64,000 nucleotides of DNA from NCBI RefSeq assembly GCF_954871325.1, contig NC_088777.1, positions 13,555,366 to 13,619,365 on the forward strand, given 5' to 3'. The notes under the pieces are model-generated. The model was not told where the DNA came from, made no database searches, and saw only the letters and a program-made list of their open reading frames with translations. This DNA is from Gordionus sp. m RMFG-2023. Taxonomy: Eukaryota; Nematomorpha; Gordioida; Chordodea; Parachordodidae. Positions 11,801 through 20,983 of the stretch are shown here, piece by piece. Every line of letters begins with the position of its first letter. Position 1 is the first letter of the stretch. Both the position numbers and the translations under genes were made by a program.

Positions 11801-14338
11801 AATGATTAAGGTAATAATCTTTACAATAATTGAAATAAGGATTTTATATCATTTATAAATTCAGTTGGCACTATGTATTTCCTTTGTGTATTACACCAAT
11901 GAGATTGAAGGCTAAGAAAGCTGTTAATATATAACATAACACCCTTTTTTCTGAACTAATTGATTTTTTGTGTATTTTCTTTTATATATGGGTATTATGT
12001 AATAATAATGAATGAATAGATTTATTTTGAATGATCAACAGATTTGACCTTTAATATAATAGAACAACTAATATTAAGAATATACAGATTTGATTTTTTA
12101 TCATCTCACCATATTGCTAAAATTCATTATAAATTTTTTTGCTAAAATTCATTATGATTTTTTTCTGGCCAATAAATTTGCACCAAATAAATCTGCATTC
12201 TGTGCAATTTTTTTGCTAGTTCTGGCTTCTTTTATTATTTCACTACAACTTTACTTATGACTTTCTCCTCTGTAATAAATTGTAGTATTTATTTTCAATT
12301 TTTTTAGATATAATGAATAAAAATGAAATAGTTAAAAAATTACATTCTCAAGAATATAAATTATTTGAAAACAACTCACTGAAGAGCAAAGTCTGAGATT
12401 CTTTTAGTATAATAATAGACAATCATAAAAATAAAATTGGATATGTCCAATGTAAAACATGCCAAGACATACTTTCATATTCACAAAAAGTAGAATCATC
12501 CCATTTATCAAGGCATAATTGTAAACCAAATCCTAAAATTAAATTATCTTCTTTTTATCCAATTAAAAATGATAAAGCATCATATACAAGTGAAAAAAAG
12601 GAAGTTATCAATAGATGTGTAAAATTTTGTGCTGTAGATATTCGCCCATTTCAATGTATAGCTGGTAAAGGCTTTAAACATTTAGCACAATATTTTATTG
12701 AAGTTGGTTCAAAGAGGCGTTTGATTGATGTTGAAAATATTTGGCCAAGTCCTATAACTATATCAAGGCATATGAATGATATGAATAAAAATTTACACAA
12801 AAATATATTCCCAGAAGTATAAAATGCTTTATAAATTCTTTTTGTAGTGCGACAACTGATTTATACTCAGATAACTTTAAAAAGTATACATATATAACAT
12901 TAACTCTTCACTACATAATTAAATGGTTAATAAAACGTGTTTTGTATACTTCTCTATTTTTAGAAGATAAAAAAACAAGTGAAAACATTCACAAAGAACT
13001 TGTTTCTAATTTTACAAAACTTGGATATGCTTCTGATGCATTTTATAAAATCACATTCACTGATCAAGGTATCAACTTGATAAAGGCTTTAGACCCATAT
13101 AAACGATTAAACTGTTCTGCTCATCTCATTAACACTATTCTAAGAAATACCTTTTCTCTAAAATATATGCAAATATTTACACCCTTGTTATATAACCTCA
13201 TTCTACAATGCAAAAACTAGATATTTTAAACAAAGTTATTATAACAATAATCTATCAAAATCACTTTGCCAAGATGTTGAAACAAGATGGAATTCAAAAT
13301 TAAAAATGTTCAAAAGCATATATGAACAATATGAGAATATTTTAGATTCTTTACAGAAAAGATATATGGAATACAAGTTAAATGCTATTGATAAAAACGC
13401 ATTGAAATCATTGTAATATTTTATATGATGCACATCAAAATAACAATGAAATTATAAAATTGAAATTAAGAGCTAAAGAATTTTTAATATCTAAATTTCA
13501 AATAGCTATTCTACACAAAATCGCAGCATTTTTAAGTTCAAAATTCTGCCAATTAAGAATGCTTAGGAAGAAGCATTAGATGTAAAAAAAATTCTGTTAG
13601 AGAGATAATGAAAGATTATTCGCAGTATCAACTTATACCTATATATATATATATGATCTGGATGAAGTACTTGACGCTGACCCTACTTTAAGGAATGCCA
13701 CCAAAGCTACAAGTAACATATTTTTTCTAAATGTTTTAATCTATATAATATTTTTAGGTGCATTTTCAGATTTGGATGAAGTGCTTGATGGTGACCCTAC
13801 TTTAAGGAATGCCACCAAAGCCATAAGTAACATATTTTTTCTAAATGTTTTAATCTATATAATATTTTTAGGTGCATCTCAGATCTGGATGAAGTGCAGG
13901 CCCCTACTTCAAAGAGTAATATCAGAGCTACAAGTAAATTATTCTTTATGAATCTTTTTAGCAATATAATATGTTTAGTTTCATTCTCATTAATGAATAT
14001 GTCTTCATGGGAGGATGATAGAATGTTTACTAATGAGACTGATGCCGATGAGGTTAATTTATATTTGGATAATAAGCTCAAGGAGGATGATATCAATTAT
14101 GATGATCATATCTTAGATTGGTGGAAAGAGCATGAAAAAATTTTGCTAATATTAGCAAGATTAGCAAAAAAAATTTATGCAATTTCATCATCAAATGCTT
14201 TGAATGAACGAAATTTTAGCACAATTGGAAGAGTTATCGAAGAGAGAAGGACAAATTTAAATAATGAAATTGTTGATAATATATAATTTTTAAATGATAA
14301 TTTGAATATATAAATGAAAGTTTTGTTTATATCATTTA

Positions 14339-14371
<33 letters not shown>

Positions 14372-15901
14372 CTAAATAAAATATTATATTTCCATTAGTA
14401 TTACTTCAGCATAAGTATTCATAAAATAATTTAATGGGCTTGGGAAATTTTTTTAAACTTATCGTGGGCTTGGGATTTTTTTTAACATTAAATATAAGCC
14501 GGGCCGGGCTTTGGTCTAAAAAATTTTTTTACTGCGAGCCTGGGCTGGGCTTGGTCAAATAATTAAGGCCCATGAAGGTCTCTGGTCTATATATCACCAT
14601 CATTAAATTTTAAAAAAATGTAAAGAGGGTGGAGTTGAATTTTCAGTTGATTTGATATAGAATACAACATATATAAATTAGTATATCTTTTGACATAAAT
14701 TTGTATATTATACAAAATTATATTTTTAAGGTAAATTGTGTTTTATCATATTTTACATTAAATGAATGCAAGTTGAACTATACCATTTTATAATCCATTT
14801 ACAAACCAATTATTATATTACGTTTTTATGCATGATTAGATATAGGTCTAATTTAAAATAAATTAATGATAATTTAAACCATTCTTATGAAAATAATTTT
14901 TCCTCTGACAATTAAATTGGCAATAAAATTCTATATTTTATTTTGAGTACATGTATCTTTTCAAATAGGATGGATTTTAAAAAATAAAAAAGGCAAATTA
15001 ATTTAAATTTCATTAATAAATATAAACATACTTACAAACTCTGATACAATATAGTTAATGAAGTATGGATAAATGACAAAGGCTACATAAAGACATCCAG
15101 CAGCTGTGTATGCCATGAAAAGGTAAAAATATTTGTGATTATAGTGTCCCACACATGTATTTAGCCAAGCTATAAAAATGTATATTGCATATATCATCTA
15201 ACTATATTAAATCTAATTAAATATTAGTTTAAAATAATATAGAGCAAAAATTTTAATTTAATTTTAGGTAACATAATTAAAATTTAATGTTTCCATTATC
15301 TCTTTAATTCAATTTTTGAAACAAATTTAATTTAAATATGTTTACGACAATGGTGATCCATCTTAAGCACACATTTTTTACAGAGTGAACAGTGATGTGC
15401 TCTCTCAGGTTTGATGTTATTGCATTTTTTGCAAGTGTTATAATCTATATTAGCATGTAACTTAAAAATAAATGTATAAATATATATTTTATAAATTTTA
15501 TACTTTTGGAAGATAACCAGGGGATGTTTTAAGGGCTTTGTAGTAATAAAAAATGATCATGAATAAAAAATAATGGCCCAAAAGGAGTGAAGCAATAGAG
15601 TAATAAAATGGTCTTGATCTGAGAATTTCATTAAAAAAATATAAATAAAATATCACAACTATCCATGATATCAAAAGGATGACTAGAAATACAAGAATCT
15701 AGCATAAAATGTTATATTTAATAACTCTAATTATATTACCGGTCCCAAAAAGTTAGCGAATACATCCAAATATTTGAAAATAGCGTCTGAAATGCTATCT
15801 AATATAACTTTGTTTCCATAAACACCTTTTAACTTTTGTGTTAAGTAATTATATATCTTAATATGGTAAAACATATAGCGCAGAGGCCTTTTACAAAACA
15901 T
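5676..15901 (-). CDS. ZDHHC16: ZDHHC16-like DHHC palmitoyltransferase (eight-exon gene)
   Basis: S-acyltransferase of the ER/Golgi membrane that transfers palmitate from acyl-CoA to protein cysteines (family knowledge). Exons in transcription order: 15901-15740, 15698-15504, 15460-15346, 15169-15036, 9065-8975, 7011-6893, 6023-5947, 5898-5676. All junctions are GT/AG and all phases agree, giving 1116 nt or 371 residues; human ZDHHC16 has about 377. Visible features: two membrane segments in exon 2; a full cysteine-rich domain [15 protein letters not shown]...DHHC in exon 3, continued as [12 protein letters not shown] in exon 4; a third membrane segment in exon 4; a fourth across exons 5-6; the GETSIE form of the TTxE motif; and the [16 protein letters not shown] (PaCCT) motif. 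The NGMDW block matches NGMSW near the human C terminus. The start is the first ATG of exon 1 (MFCKRPLRY). hAT elements sit in the fourth and fifth introns. Assignment is by recalled similarity, not a search. Confidence 0.88.
5947..6023 (-). CDS. ZDHHC16: ZDHHC16-like exon 7 (PaCCT motif)
   Basis: Encodes [16 protein letters not shown], the conserved post-transmembrane motif of DHHC enzymes. The acceptor is TTTATAG. The donor (AA|GTTTTTT) is weak and was chosen because it keeps phase 2 with exon 8 and the expected length. The intron to exon 8 is only 48 bases. Confidence 0.8.
6893..7011 (-). CDS. ZDHHC16: ZDHHC16-like exon 6 (GETSIE/TTxE motif)
   Basis: Encodes [22 protein letters not shown], the end of the fourth membrane segment followed by the TTxE-type motif, nearly identical to human [18 protein letters not shown]. 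Donor CAG|GTTAAA, phase 0. Confidence 0.86.
7078..7651. mobile_element. Non-autonomous hAT element, 574 bp, with 8-bp target duplication
   Basis: It starts CAGGGACCCG and ends CGGGTCCCTA, and is flanked on both sides by ATTTTATT (7070-7077 and 7652-7659). Near 7385-7470 the minus strand reads [18 protein letters not shown], the conserved C-terminal dimerisation region of hAT transposases, so it is an internally deleted derivative of a coding element. It lies in an intron of the ZDHHC16-like gene. Confidence 0.88.
7385..7475 (-). pseudogene. hAT transposase C-terminal fragment
   Basis: A short minus-strand frame reads [19 protein letters not shown], matching the hATC motif ([15 protein letters not shown] type). 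No other transposase domain remains in the element, so it cannot encode an active enzyme. Confidence 0.75.
8494..8590 (+). repeat. Short interspersed repeat R2, copy 1
   Basis: About 90 bp shared in direct orientation with 14607-14690. Common blocks are TTTTAAAAAAAT, GGGT(AA/GG)AGTTGA-like text, and GTTGATTT followed by ATATGGAATACAACATA. No coding potential seen. Its identity is unknown. Confidence 0.5.
8975..9065 (-). CDS. ZDHHC16: ZDHHC16-like exon 5 (fourth membrane segment)
   Basis: Encodes [20 protein letters not shown] and the start of the fourth membrane helix, aligning with human FRERMTHKSLVYLWFLCSSV. Acceptor CCTATAG, donor TAC|GTAAGA; phase 0 to phase 1. Confidence 0.8.
9066..11380. 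other. Intronic A+T-rich DNA of the ZDHHC16-like gene
   Basis: Left part of a ~6-kb intron. It contains an 11-G run at 9381-9391 and, at about 10715-10835, a decayed repeat end (CGGCCCGATCC... GATGCATCTCTAG). A diverged partner of that end lies near 60570-60650 (CAGAGATGCACTGATA). The plus- and minus-strand open frames here look random. Confidence 0.45.
12314..14286 (+). pseudogene. hAT-family transposase with BED zinc finger (broken)
   Basis: The start reads [20 protein letters not shown], followed by [20 protein letters not shown] and LSRHNC, a BED-type Cys2-His2 finger. The middle is interrupted by stops and frame changes (for example stops near 12395, 12820 and 13218). The last block, 13894-14286, reads [20 protein letters not shown], the conserved hATC dimerisation motif, and ends at a TAA. 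The enzyme would cut and paste the element using the terminal repeats. As it stands it cannot make a full protein. Confidence 0.85.
13655..13890 (+). repeat. Internal direct duplication (~113-bp unit) in the hAT transposase
   Basis: The block beginning GATCTGGATGAAGTACTTGA and running through ACCCTACTTTAAGGAATGCC to TTTTTAGGTGCAT occurs twice in tandem, and a third, truncated start follows at about 13882. Each unit carries an acidic coding piece followed by an apparent intron ending TTTTTAG, so the duplicated unit looks like an exon plus intron. Confidence 0.75.
14346..14371. repeat. (TA)n microsatellite
   Basis: About 13 TA units just downstream of the hAT transposase stop codon. Confidence 0.9.
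14607..14690 (+). repeat. Short interspersed repeat R2, copy 2
   Basis: Direct-orientation match to 8494-8590, sharing GTTGATTTGATAT and GAATACAACATA. It begins just outside the right end of the hAT element, so the hAT element may have inserted beside an older repeat. Confidence 0.5.
15036..15169 (-). CDS. ZDHHC16: ZDHHC16-like exon 4 (second half of the DHHC domain)
   Basis: Encodes [17 protein letters not shown], completing the cysteine-rich domain, then a hydrophobic membrane segment. Acceptor TTTATAG, donor TTT|GTAAGT; phase 1 to 0. The first codon, shared with exon 3, is Pro of the invariant DHHCPW. Confidence 0.9.
15346..15460 (-). CDS. ZDHHC16: ZDHHC16-like exon 3 (zinc-binding region with DHHC)
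   Basis: Encodes [29 protein letters not shown]. All zinc ligands and the catalytic cysteine of the DHHC motif are present. Donor GTC|GTAAAC, phase 1. The acceptor TTTTTAAG was chosen to keep phase 0 with exon 2. Confidence 0.92.
15504..15698 (-). CDS. ZDHHC16: ZDHHC16-like exon 2 (first two membrane segments)
   Basis: Encodes [20 protein letters not shown] as helix 1, then a second helix ending in [15 protein letters not shown]. The latter matches human HYYQAITTPPGYPPQ just before the DHHC domain. Exactly 65 codons, phase 0 at both ends. Confidence 0.88.
15740..15901 (-). CDS. ZDHHC16: ZDHHC16-like exon 1 with start codon
   Basis: 54 codons, starting [20 protein letters not shown] and ending VFANFLGP at donor CCG|GTAATA. 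It aligns loosely with the human N-terminal cytosolic part before helix 1. This ATG is the first in the frame that reaches the exon, so it is the preferred start; a 5' untranslated exon cannot be excluded. Confidence 0.78.
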
Positions 15902-16015
15902 CGCATTTTTAAAAATATGAAGGAGTGCTTATAAAGTTACATTTATTTTATTTGCTGGAGTGTATAACGATTAACGTCAAATCAATAATAAAAAATTTGA
16001 AGATCCCCCTCAAAA

Positions 16016-16190
16016 TTTTAATTTTTTTCAAAATACCCAATGTTGATAATGCTGGAAAAGGAAGGTAATTTTGATTATGTTAGCTAAAAAAAAGGTAATT
16101 TTAATAATATTATCTTAAAAAAAGGGATTCTTGAAAATGTTAGCTAAAAAAAGGAGGTAATTTTAATAATATTAGCTAAAGGAGGGTTGA
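16016..16190. repeat. Short degenerate tandem repeat (~37-bp unit)
   Basis: About four units of the form GGTAATTTTAATAATATTAGCTAAAAAAA with variable endings, lying upstream of the ZDHHC16-like start codon. Confidence 0.7.
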
Positions 16191-16573
16191 GATTGTAAAG
16201 ACTAGTGACACTCTTGCACCAATCATTTAATTGGAATTTATTATATTGTGATTTGAAAATATGCGAATTGATTTTTTAAAATAGGTGCTAATTTTGAAGA
16301 GGGGCGAGCTTTATTACCCAGAGAACCTAGCTAACCACACCCCTACCTATAAACCATGTTTTCTATATTGAAACCTTTCAACAGATTATTAGAATAGTAG
16401 TGAATTTTATCATATCAATGAGGTTTTTATGTGGGGAAATTATATTATGTTATCCAAAATATTGTTTTTCATCAGAATCATCAGAGATGTCACCAAAAGA
16501 TAGTTTTATCTTATTTTTCAAATGAGTATTTATATTTAATAGAAGTATTATTTTTATTAATATTTAATTTCAG

Positions 16574-16604
16574 CGGCGCAGAGGCAGACACCACAGAGGC
16601 AGAG
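16574..16604 (+). other. Possible 31-bp microexon, G+C-rich, unassigned
   Basis: A G+C-rich island, CGGCGCAGAGGCAGACACCA followed by CAGAGGCAGAG, is bounded by TTTCAG and GTACTT. In one frame it reads RRRGRHHRGRG, in another SGAEADTTEAE. Such an island stands out in A+T-rich DNA and could be an exon of a gene transcribed away from the ZDHHC16-like gene. I found no convincing partner exon, so the call is weak. Confidence 0.2.
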
Positions 16605-16943
16605 GTACTTTCGACAGATAGTAATCTTATATAAAATAGATATTATTGACCCAATAATATTTTAAACATTAAATTTTCTTTAAAAAAAATTTATAACGAT
16701 CATATAAATCTTTATTTACTTATAGAATGAGGTCCACCATCAGCAATTAGTATTGATGAATGGCTCCATCTTTAGCCAGTTTTGAGCCGATTCTAATATG
16801 GCTAAACATTAGCTTTAAGCCAAAACTATCATCTATCATCTTAGATTCGATCGAGGTTTAACTTTAGAGGATAGTTTAATCTTGAAAAAAAGTCAACTTG
16901 GGTTTCAAGGTCAAGCGAATTTTTTCGACTTTAGGAATGAGGT

Positions 16944-17443
16944 CAGCGTCTACATGAGCGGGAGGGGTAGGAACAGTTTGCATCCTATTTTTACAAAATT
17001 TATTGCTGTAAAAATTAATACTTTTATTATAGAATTATTATAATACAATTCATCGACCAAATCTATATATTGCAAACAATCGTACACATTGTTTTCCAAA
17101 TAAAACTTTCTGTAATCCTTTTAAATGTAATTTAAGAGGTTTAGATATTTCAGCAAGCTCATAATGCCATAATTAATTAATTGTAAATAATGGAGGTTTT
17201 AATTGAATTTATTATATAAAAAATAAATTCTGTATATTCAGAAAATATCGATAGTTGGTAGTAGAGATAGATTAATTTAAGTTATCCTAGATAAATTCTC
17301 TGAAAAGAGTATCAATAAATTAAAAAGGTGAAAATAATAATAAAAGACACCGCCGCCGAAGGCGGCATAATTTTTTTATGGGGGTAGGCAAAGGTTTTTG
17401 AAGGGGGTTTGCATCCAGTGAAAATCCTGTCATGTAGACGCCG
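16944..17443. mobile_element. Miniature inverted-repeat element, 500 bp, with 8-bp target duplication
   Basis: Ends CAGCGTCTACATGA and TCATGTAGACGCCG form 14-bp inverted repeats with one mismatch, flanked by AATGAGGT on both sides (16936-16943 and 17444-17451). Subterminal GTTTGCATCC blocks occur near both ends, and a GCCGCCGAAGGCGGC hairpin lies at about 17351. The 8-bp duplication suggests a hAT-type element; there is no transposase. Confidence 0.82.
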
Positions 17444-18573
17444 AATGAGGTGATTTAAAAAACAATATTGGCCAGATATAATATAATCTTAACAATTTTA
17501 AATATCTAAAAAGGAAGTTCTTTCAAATAGTAAAAGAAATTTCTGATAGGTTATATAAAATCGAAAATTAAAGAGGGGAAGGGAAGGGTTTATAAATTCT
17601 TTTATAAAAACGAAGAAAATAATTCTGACTAGATTTAAGAAAAAAAATCTTAAGCTAAATAAAATTGGATGCAATCTCATTAAAATCACTTATAATTTAC
17701 CTTAAATTAAATCATGGTATACTTGTAATGAGAGTTCTGGGTCAAACCCGAATCTAAACCTTTGGATCCGCTTTGGGGATTTTTTCATAACCTTTTAAAA
17801 TTAAAAAATTATAAAGACTAGTTATTTTAGAGACCTAAAAATATATAATTTTTAAACCTAGCTAGGTTTTTAAATTTTTTCATTTTAAAACCACCTTAAC
17901 TTCTTATTTCCAAGCCCGTCTCGGATTATACGGCCTGCTTGGAGCTGGTCTCCGTATGTAGGTCTTTGATTTATATATATAATCAAGTAATTTTAGAAAC
18001 TTAAAAATTAAGCATATATATATATATATATAGAAAAAGAAAACTAAAAAAAAATTCTAATAATCTCTAAAAATTAAATCCTATCCCCGACCTCGTCTCA
18101 AAACCTTTGAATATCCATTCTGATGATTCTAAGTTTCTCTTCAGCCATAGCGATAAAAACAAGCAGGACTCAAAATTTCTAGCGAAGGCATTTTATCAAT
18201 TAAAATCACTCCGCAAAACATCTCAATCTAAGCGCAAGCGCTTAAGCTAACTCGAGTAACAGCAACGAAAATCAATATCAATATGAATTTAAAAATCCTT
18301 AGAATTTCTCTTGTCATCCATTAATTACTAAAATAAATAATAATTTTCAACAACTTAAAATTATTTATTTTTCTTTGTTAGCGTTCTTTCTCATTTTTTT
18401 AAAAAATACATATGTCAAATTCTTTTTTTTAAAAGAGTTTTATTTATTTATCTTATTCCCCCTTTTTTTAAAAGCAATAACACAGAAAATTTGATTTTTT
18501 TTTCTCTTTCATGTTTCTTAATTAAATTGAAAGTTAAAATTTTCTTTTCTTTGTTTTAGTTATTTACTAAAAA

Positions 18574-18984
18574 CAGTGGCGTAGCTAGGAATTTTCCTTA
18601 GAGGGGGTCCATACATATAAAAGCCTGGGGAGGGGGCGTTTAATGGGTCTTCGGCCCTTTTGCCAGGCCTTTGGCAGGGTTTATCTTACAAATCATAACC
18701 ATGTCTTCGATAATATATAATAAAATAAATTTTTATGCATCAATAATTTGTTTTATAATTTAGTAGATAATTCTCAATGACTTTATAATAATAGTATCCT
18801 GATTAATTTCAATAGTAATATAATATCCTTCCACAAACATTAAAACCAGAAAAATATAAATATTATTGGTATTTATTTGATATAAAGTCACCACTTATAA
18901 GTCTTTTGAACGTATAATCTAAAAATAAATTTTTGCTCTGGGAGGGGTCCAAACCCGAAAACCACCCCCGTAGCTAGGCCACTG
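18574..18984. mobile_element. hAT-type MITE, 411 bp, with perfect 8-bp target duplication
   Basis: Starts CAGTGGCGTAGCTAGG and ends CGTAGCTAGGCCACTG, flanked by ACTAAAAA at 18566-18573 and 18985-18992. The subterminal GGGTCTTCGGCCC / CTTTGGCAGGGTTT text recurs in the elements at 48.57 and 56.73 kb. No coding sequence was seen. Confidence 0.92.
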
Positions 18985-18999
18985 ACTAAAAAAATAAAA

Positions 19000-19600
19000 A
19001 TTCTTTCCTATCCCACCTTGCCCCCCTCTCCCCTGTAAGTATAAATGTCTCCTACTATACCTATCCCAATCTGAAACAAATGTCCAAACTGTGGGGTACC
19101 TAATCAACGAAAACGGGACCCTAAGGACGCACGGTAAAAGTAGCAAGGTATCATTTATCACACCTTTCACAGATCCTATCACCCCTCTATTTTTTCTATT
19201 ACATCTAACATTAATATCTTTTTCGTATGTCCCAGCTCTCACAACAATTAATTTATCTGTTAATGAGGCCTTACAACTTCCTATACCAACACCCTCCTTA
19301 TCCGATGAGTTTACAACCTAAATCACATATTATCTCAAGAACCCCCCAAGGAGCCATGTTTCTTACTGCTAAATCATATAGGAAACTATTAATAACCTTA
19401 TGGCCAATTTTAGCTCCCCACAGCACTGGAAAGAGTTTTTTTTATTTGGCATCCATGCCTTTCAAGTCCCAACTGATCAAAACAATTTGTCCCTCACCCA
19501 ACAAATTAAGAACAGGTTAAATGATTTAGACAACATTTTAATGGACACAACTTTTACACCGAAGTTATCCATAAATCCTTTTAAGATAAAAGGGTAAATT
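19000..19600 (+). pseudogene. Decayed coding-like fragment of unknown family
   Basis: A block of about 600 bp, less A+T-rich than its surroundings, starts just after the MITE at 18.57-18.98 kb. Plus-strand frames give plausible protein stretches such as VSFITPFTDPITPLFFLL and LTQQIKNRLNDLDNILMD. I do not recognise the family; a viral or virus-like element origin is possible but unproven. It is treated as a broken fossil, and its parts are not joined. Confidence 0.35.
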
Positions 19601-20143
19601 TAGTGAAAAAAAACGATTTTAGATATCGTCTGGCCTCTTCATCAGACACACTAATATTTTATTTTGATATTTCGCGTCTATATCCACATGAAAATCTTGT
19701 ATTAGTCTTTAACTTAACTATAGAATATTAGTAATTGAGCGTTTATAACTTAAAATTCAAGTATTATAGATTTCTCATTTATGACCAAGGAATATTATTA
19801 CTCGTATGTTTTTTTAAAATATTTTGAAGTATAGAGAATATTAATTAATTTACCAATATTGAGCTTTAGCTCTAAATCTAAATTAATTCAGTCAAAGTGA
19901 AATTATATATTTTGATATAATGTTTATTATATTAAAAGTAAATAAAGAGGACTTTAATACATTATTTATGTACAAACATTTATATTTTATTAAATTGTTA
20001 TTTGAGATAAAAATTTTGGATGCACTGAGACTTAAAAGTTATGGTGTAACCCATATAAAGAGTAACTTTATATTTGAAGGCCAAAATATCAAATATAGAA
20101 AGCTGAGTTTAAAAATTACAAATTTCGCCAAAATTATTGCAGG

Positions 20144-20353
20144 TAGTGTTGTTAATTTGAGCCGATTTTTAAAAAAGGCGAATTCAATATTTTATCTAGA
20201 ATAATATTACGCAAGCCTGAAGATTTTGTTTATAGAAGGAACAAAGGTTTGGACATATATTAGCGAAATCTATAGGCTTAGGAAATATTTTTCTGACTAA
20301 AATATTGAGTTAAACGTTTTTAAAAATCGGCTCAAAGCGAATTAACAACAATA
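20144..20353. mobile_element. Hairpin MITE family H, copy 1
   Basis: About 210 bp, nearly palindromic along its whole length. It starts TAGTGTTGTTAATTTGAGCC and ends in the complement, GGCTCAAAG...TTAACAACAATA. The centre is AACAAAGGTTTGGACAT. Five further copies lie at 52.85, 54.06, 55.36, 58.32 and 60.70 kb. There is no coding content; the apparent frame at 19920-20204 runs into its arm by chance. Confidence 0.85.
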
Positions 20354-20983
20354 ATTGCTGGCATATCAATTTTTTAATGGGGCTTCTAAAATACCTTTGA
20401 CTGTTAAAACAAGATGGAACAGTGTATATCTTATAATAAGAATCAATAAGGTATAAAATTAAAATCTGTAAATTTATTATCCTTTAATAATTTTTTATAT
20501 TTATTTACAATATCAACGCAATATTACACCTTAGCGAGCTTGGGTTAATTGAAACCAATTTGGCTCCTGACAATTTGAATTCTATTACTATAGAAATAGG
20601 CTCACAATCTCCAACAATAGAGTTGGTAATATTATATTAGAATGATATTATGCATAATTTGAAAAATCAGGAGATCGGGAATTCATATGCTTCAATAAGA
20701 GAAGCAAGTGTTGAAACAAGATTATAGCCAACATATAATAACATCTAACAACTATGCTGCATTAAACTAGATACTAGGATTAAAAATACACTAATCGCTA
20801 ATTTAAAGGAAGATGCAAATATGGCTATACTAAGATATTTATGCAAAATATATCATGGAACCATTAAATAAGTACTAATAATAATAACAACCCTTCTACC
20901 TTAAAACTATTTCATCATTGCAGGGATTGAAAAGAAGGAATATTTGTAATATAATACTTTTGATAGAATTATTATTAATTATA

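Larger units (their letters stand above)
11381..14584 (+). mobile_element. hAT transposon, ~3.2 kb, decayed autonomous copy
   Basis: Terminal inverted repeats CAGAGACCTTCATGGGCC and GGCCCATGAAGGTCTCTG are perfect over 18 bp. They are followed inward by hAT-typical GGGCCGGG-rich subterminal repeats on both sides. The interior holds a broken transposase with an N-terminal BED finger and C-terminal hATC motif. I see no matching 8-bp flanks (ATCACTAC against GTCTATAT), so the duplication has decayed or the ends were rearranged. It sits in the largest intron of the ZDHHC16-like gene. Confidence 0.88.

Noticed and set aside
13797-14096. Minus-strand frame of 99 codons
   Set aside because: Antisense shadow of the hAT transposase C-terminal block and its duplicated unit.
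17498-17689. Hydrophobic 63-codon minus-strand frame
   Set aside because: Phe/Leu/Ile-rich translations of A+T-rich DNA are common here. No splice or homology support.
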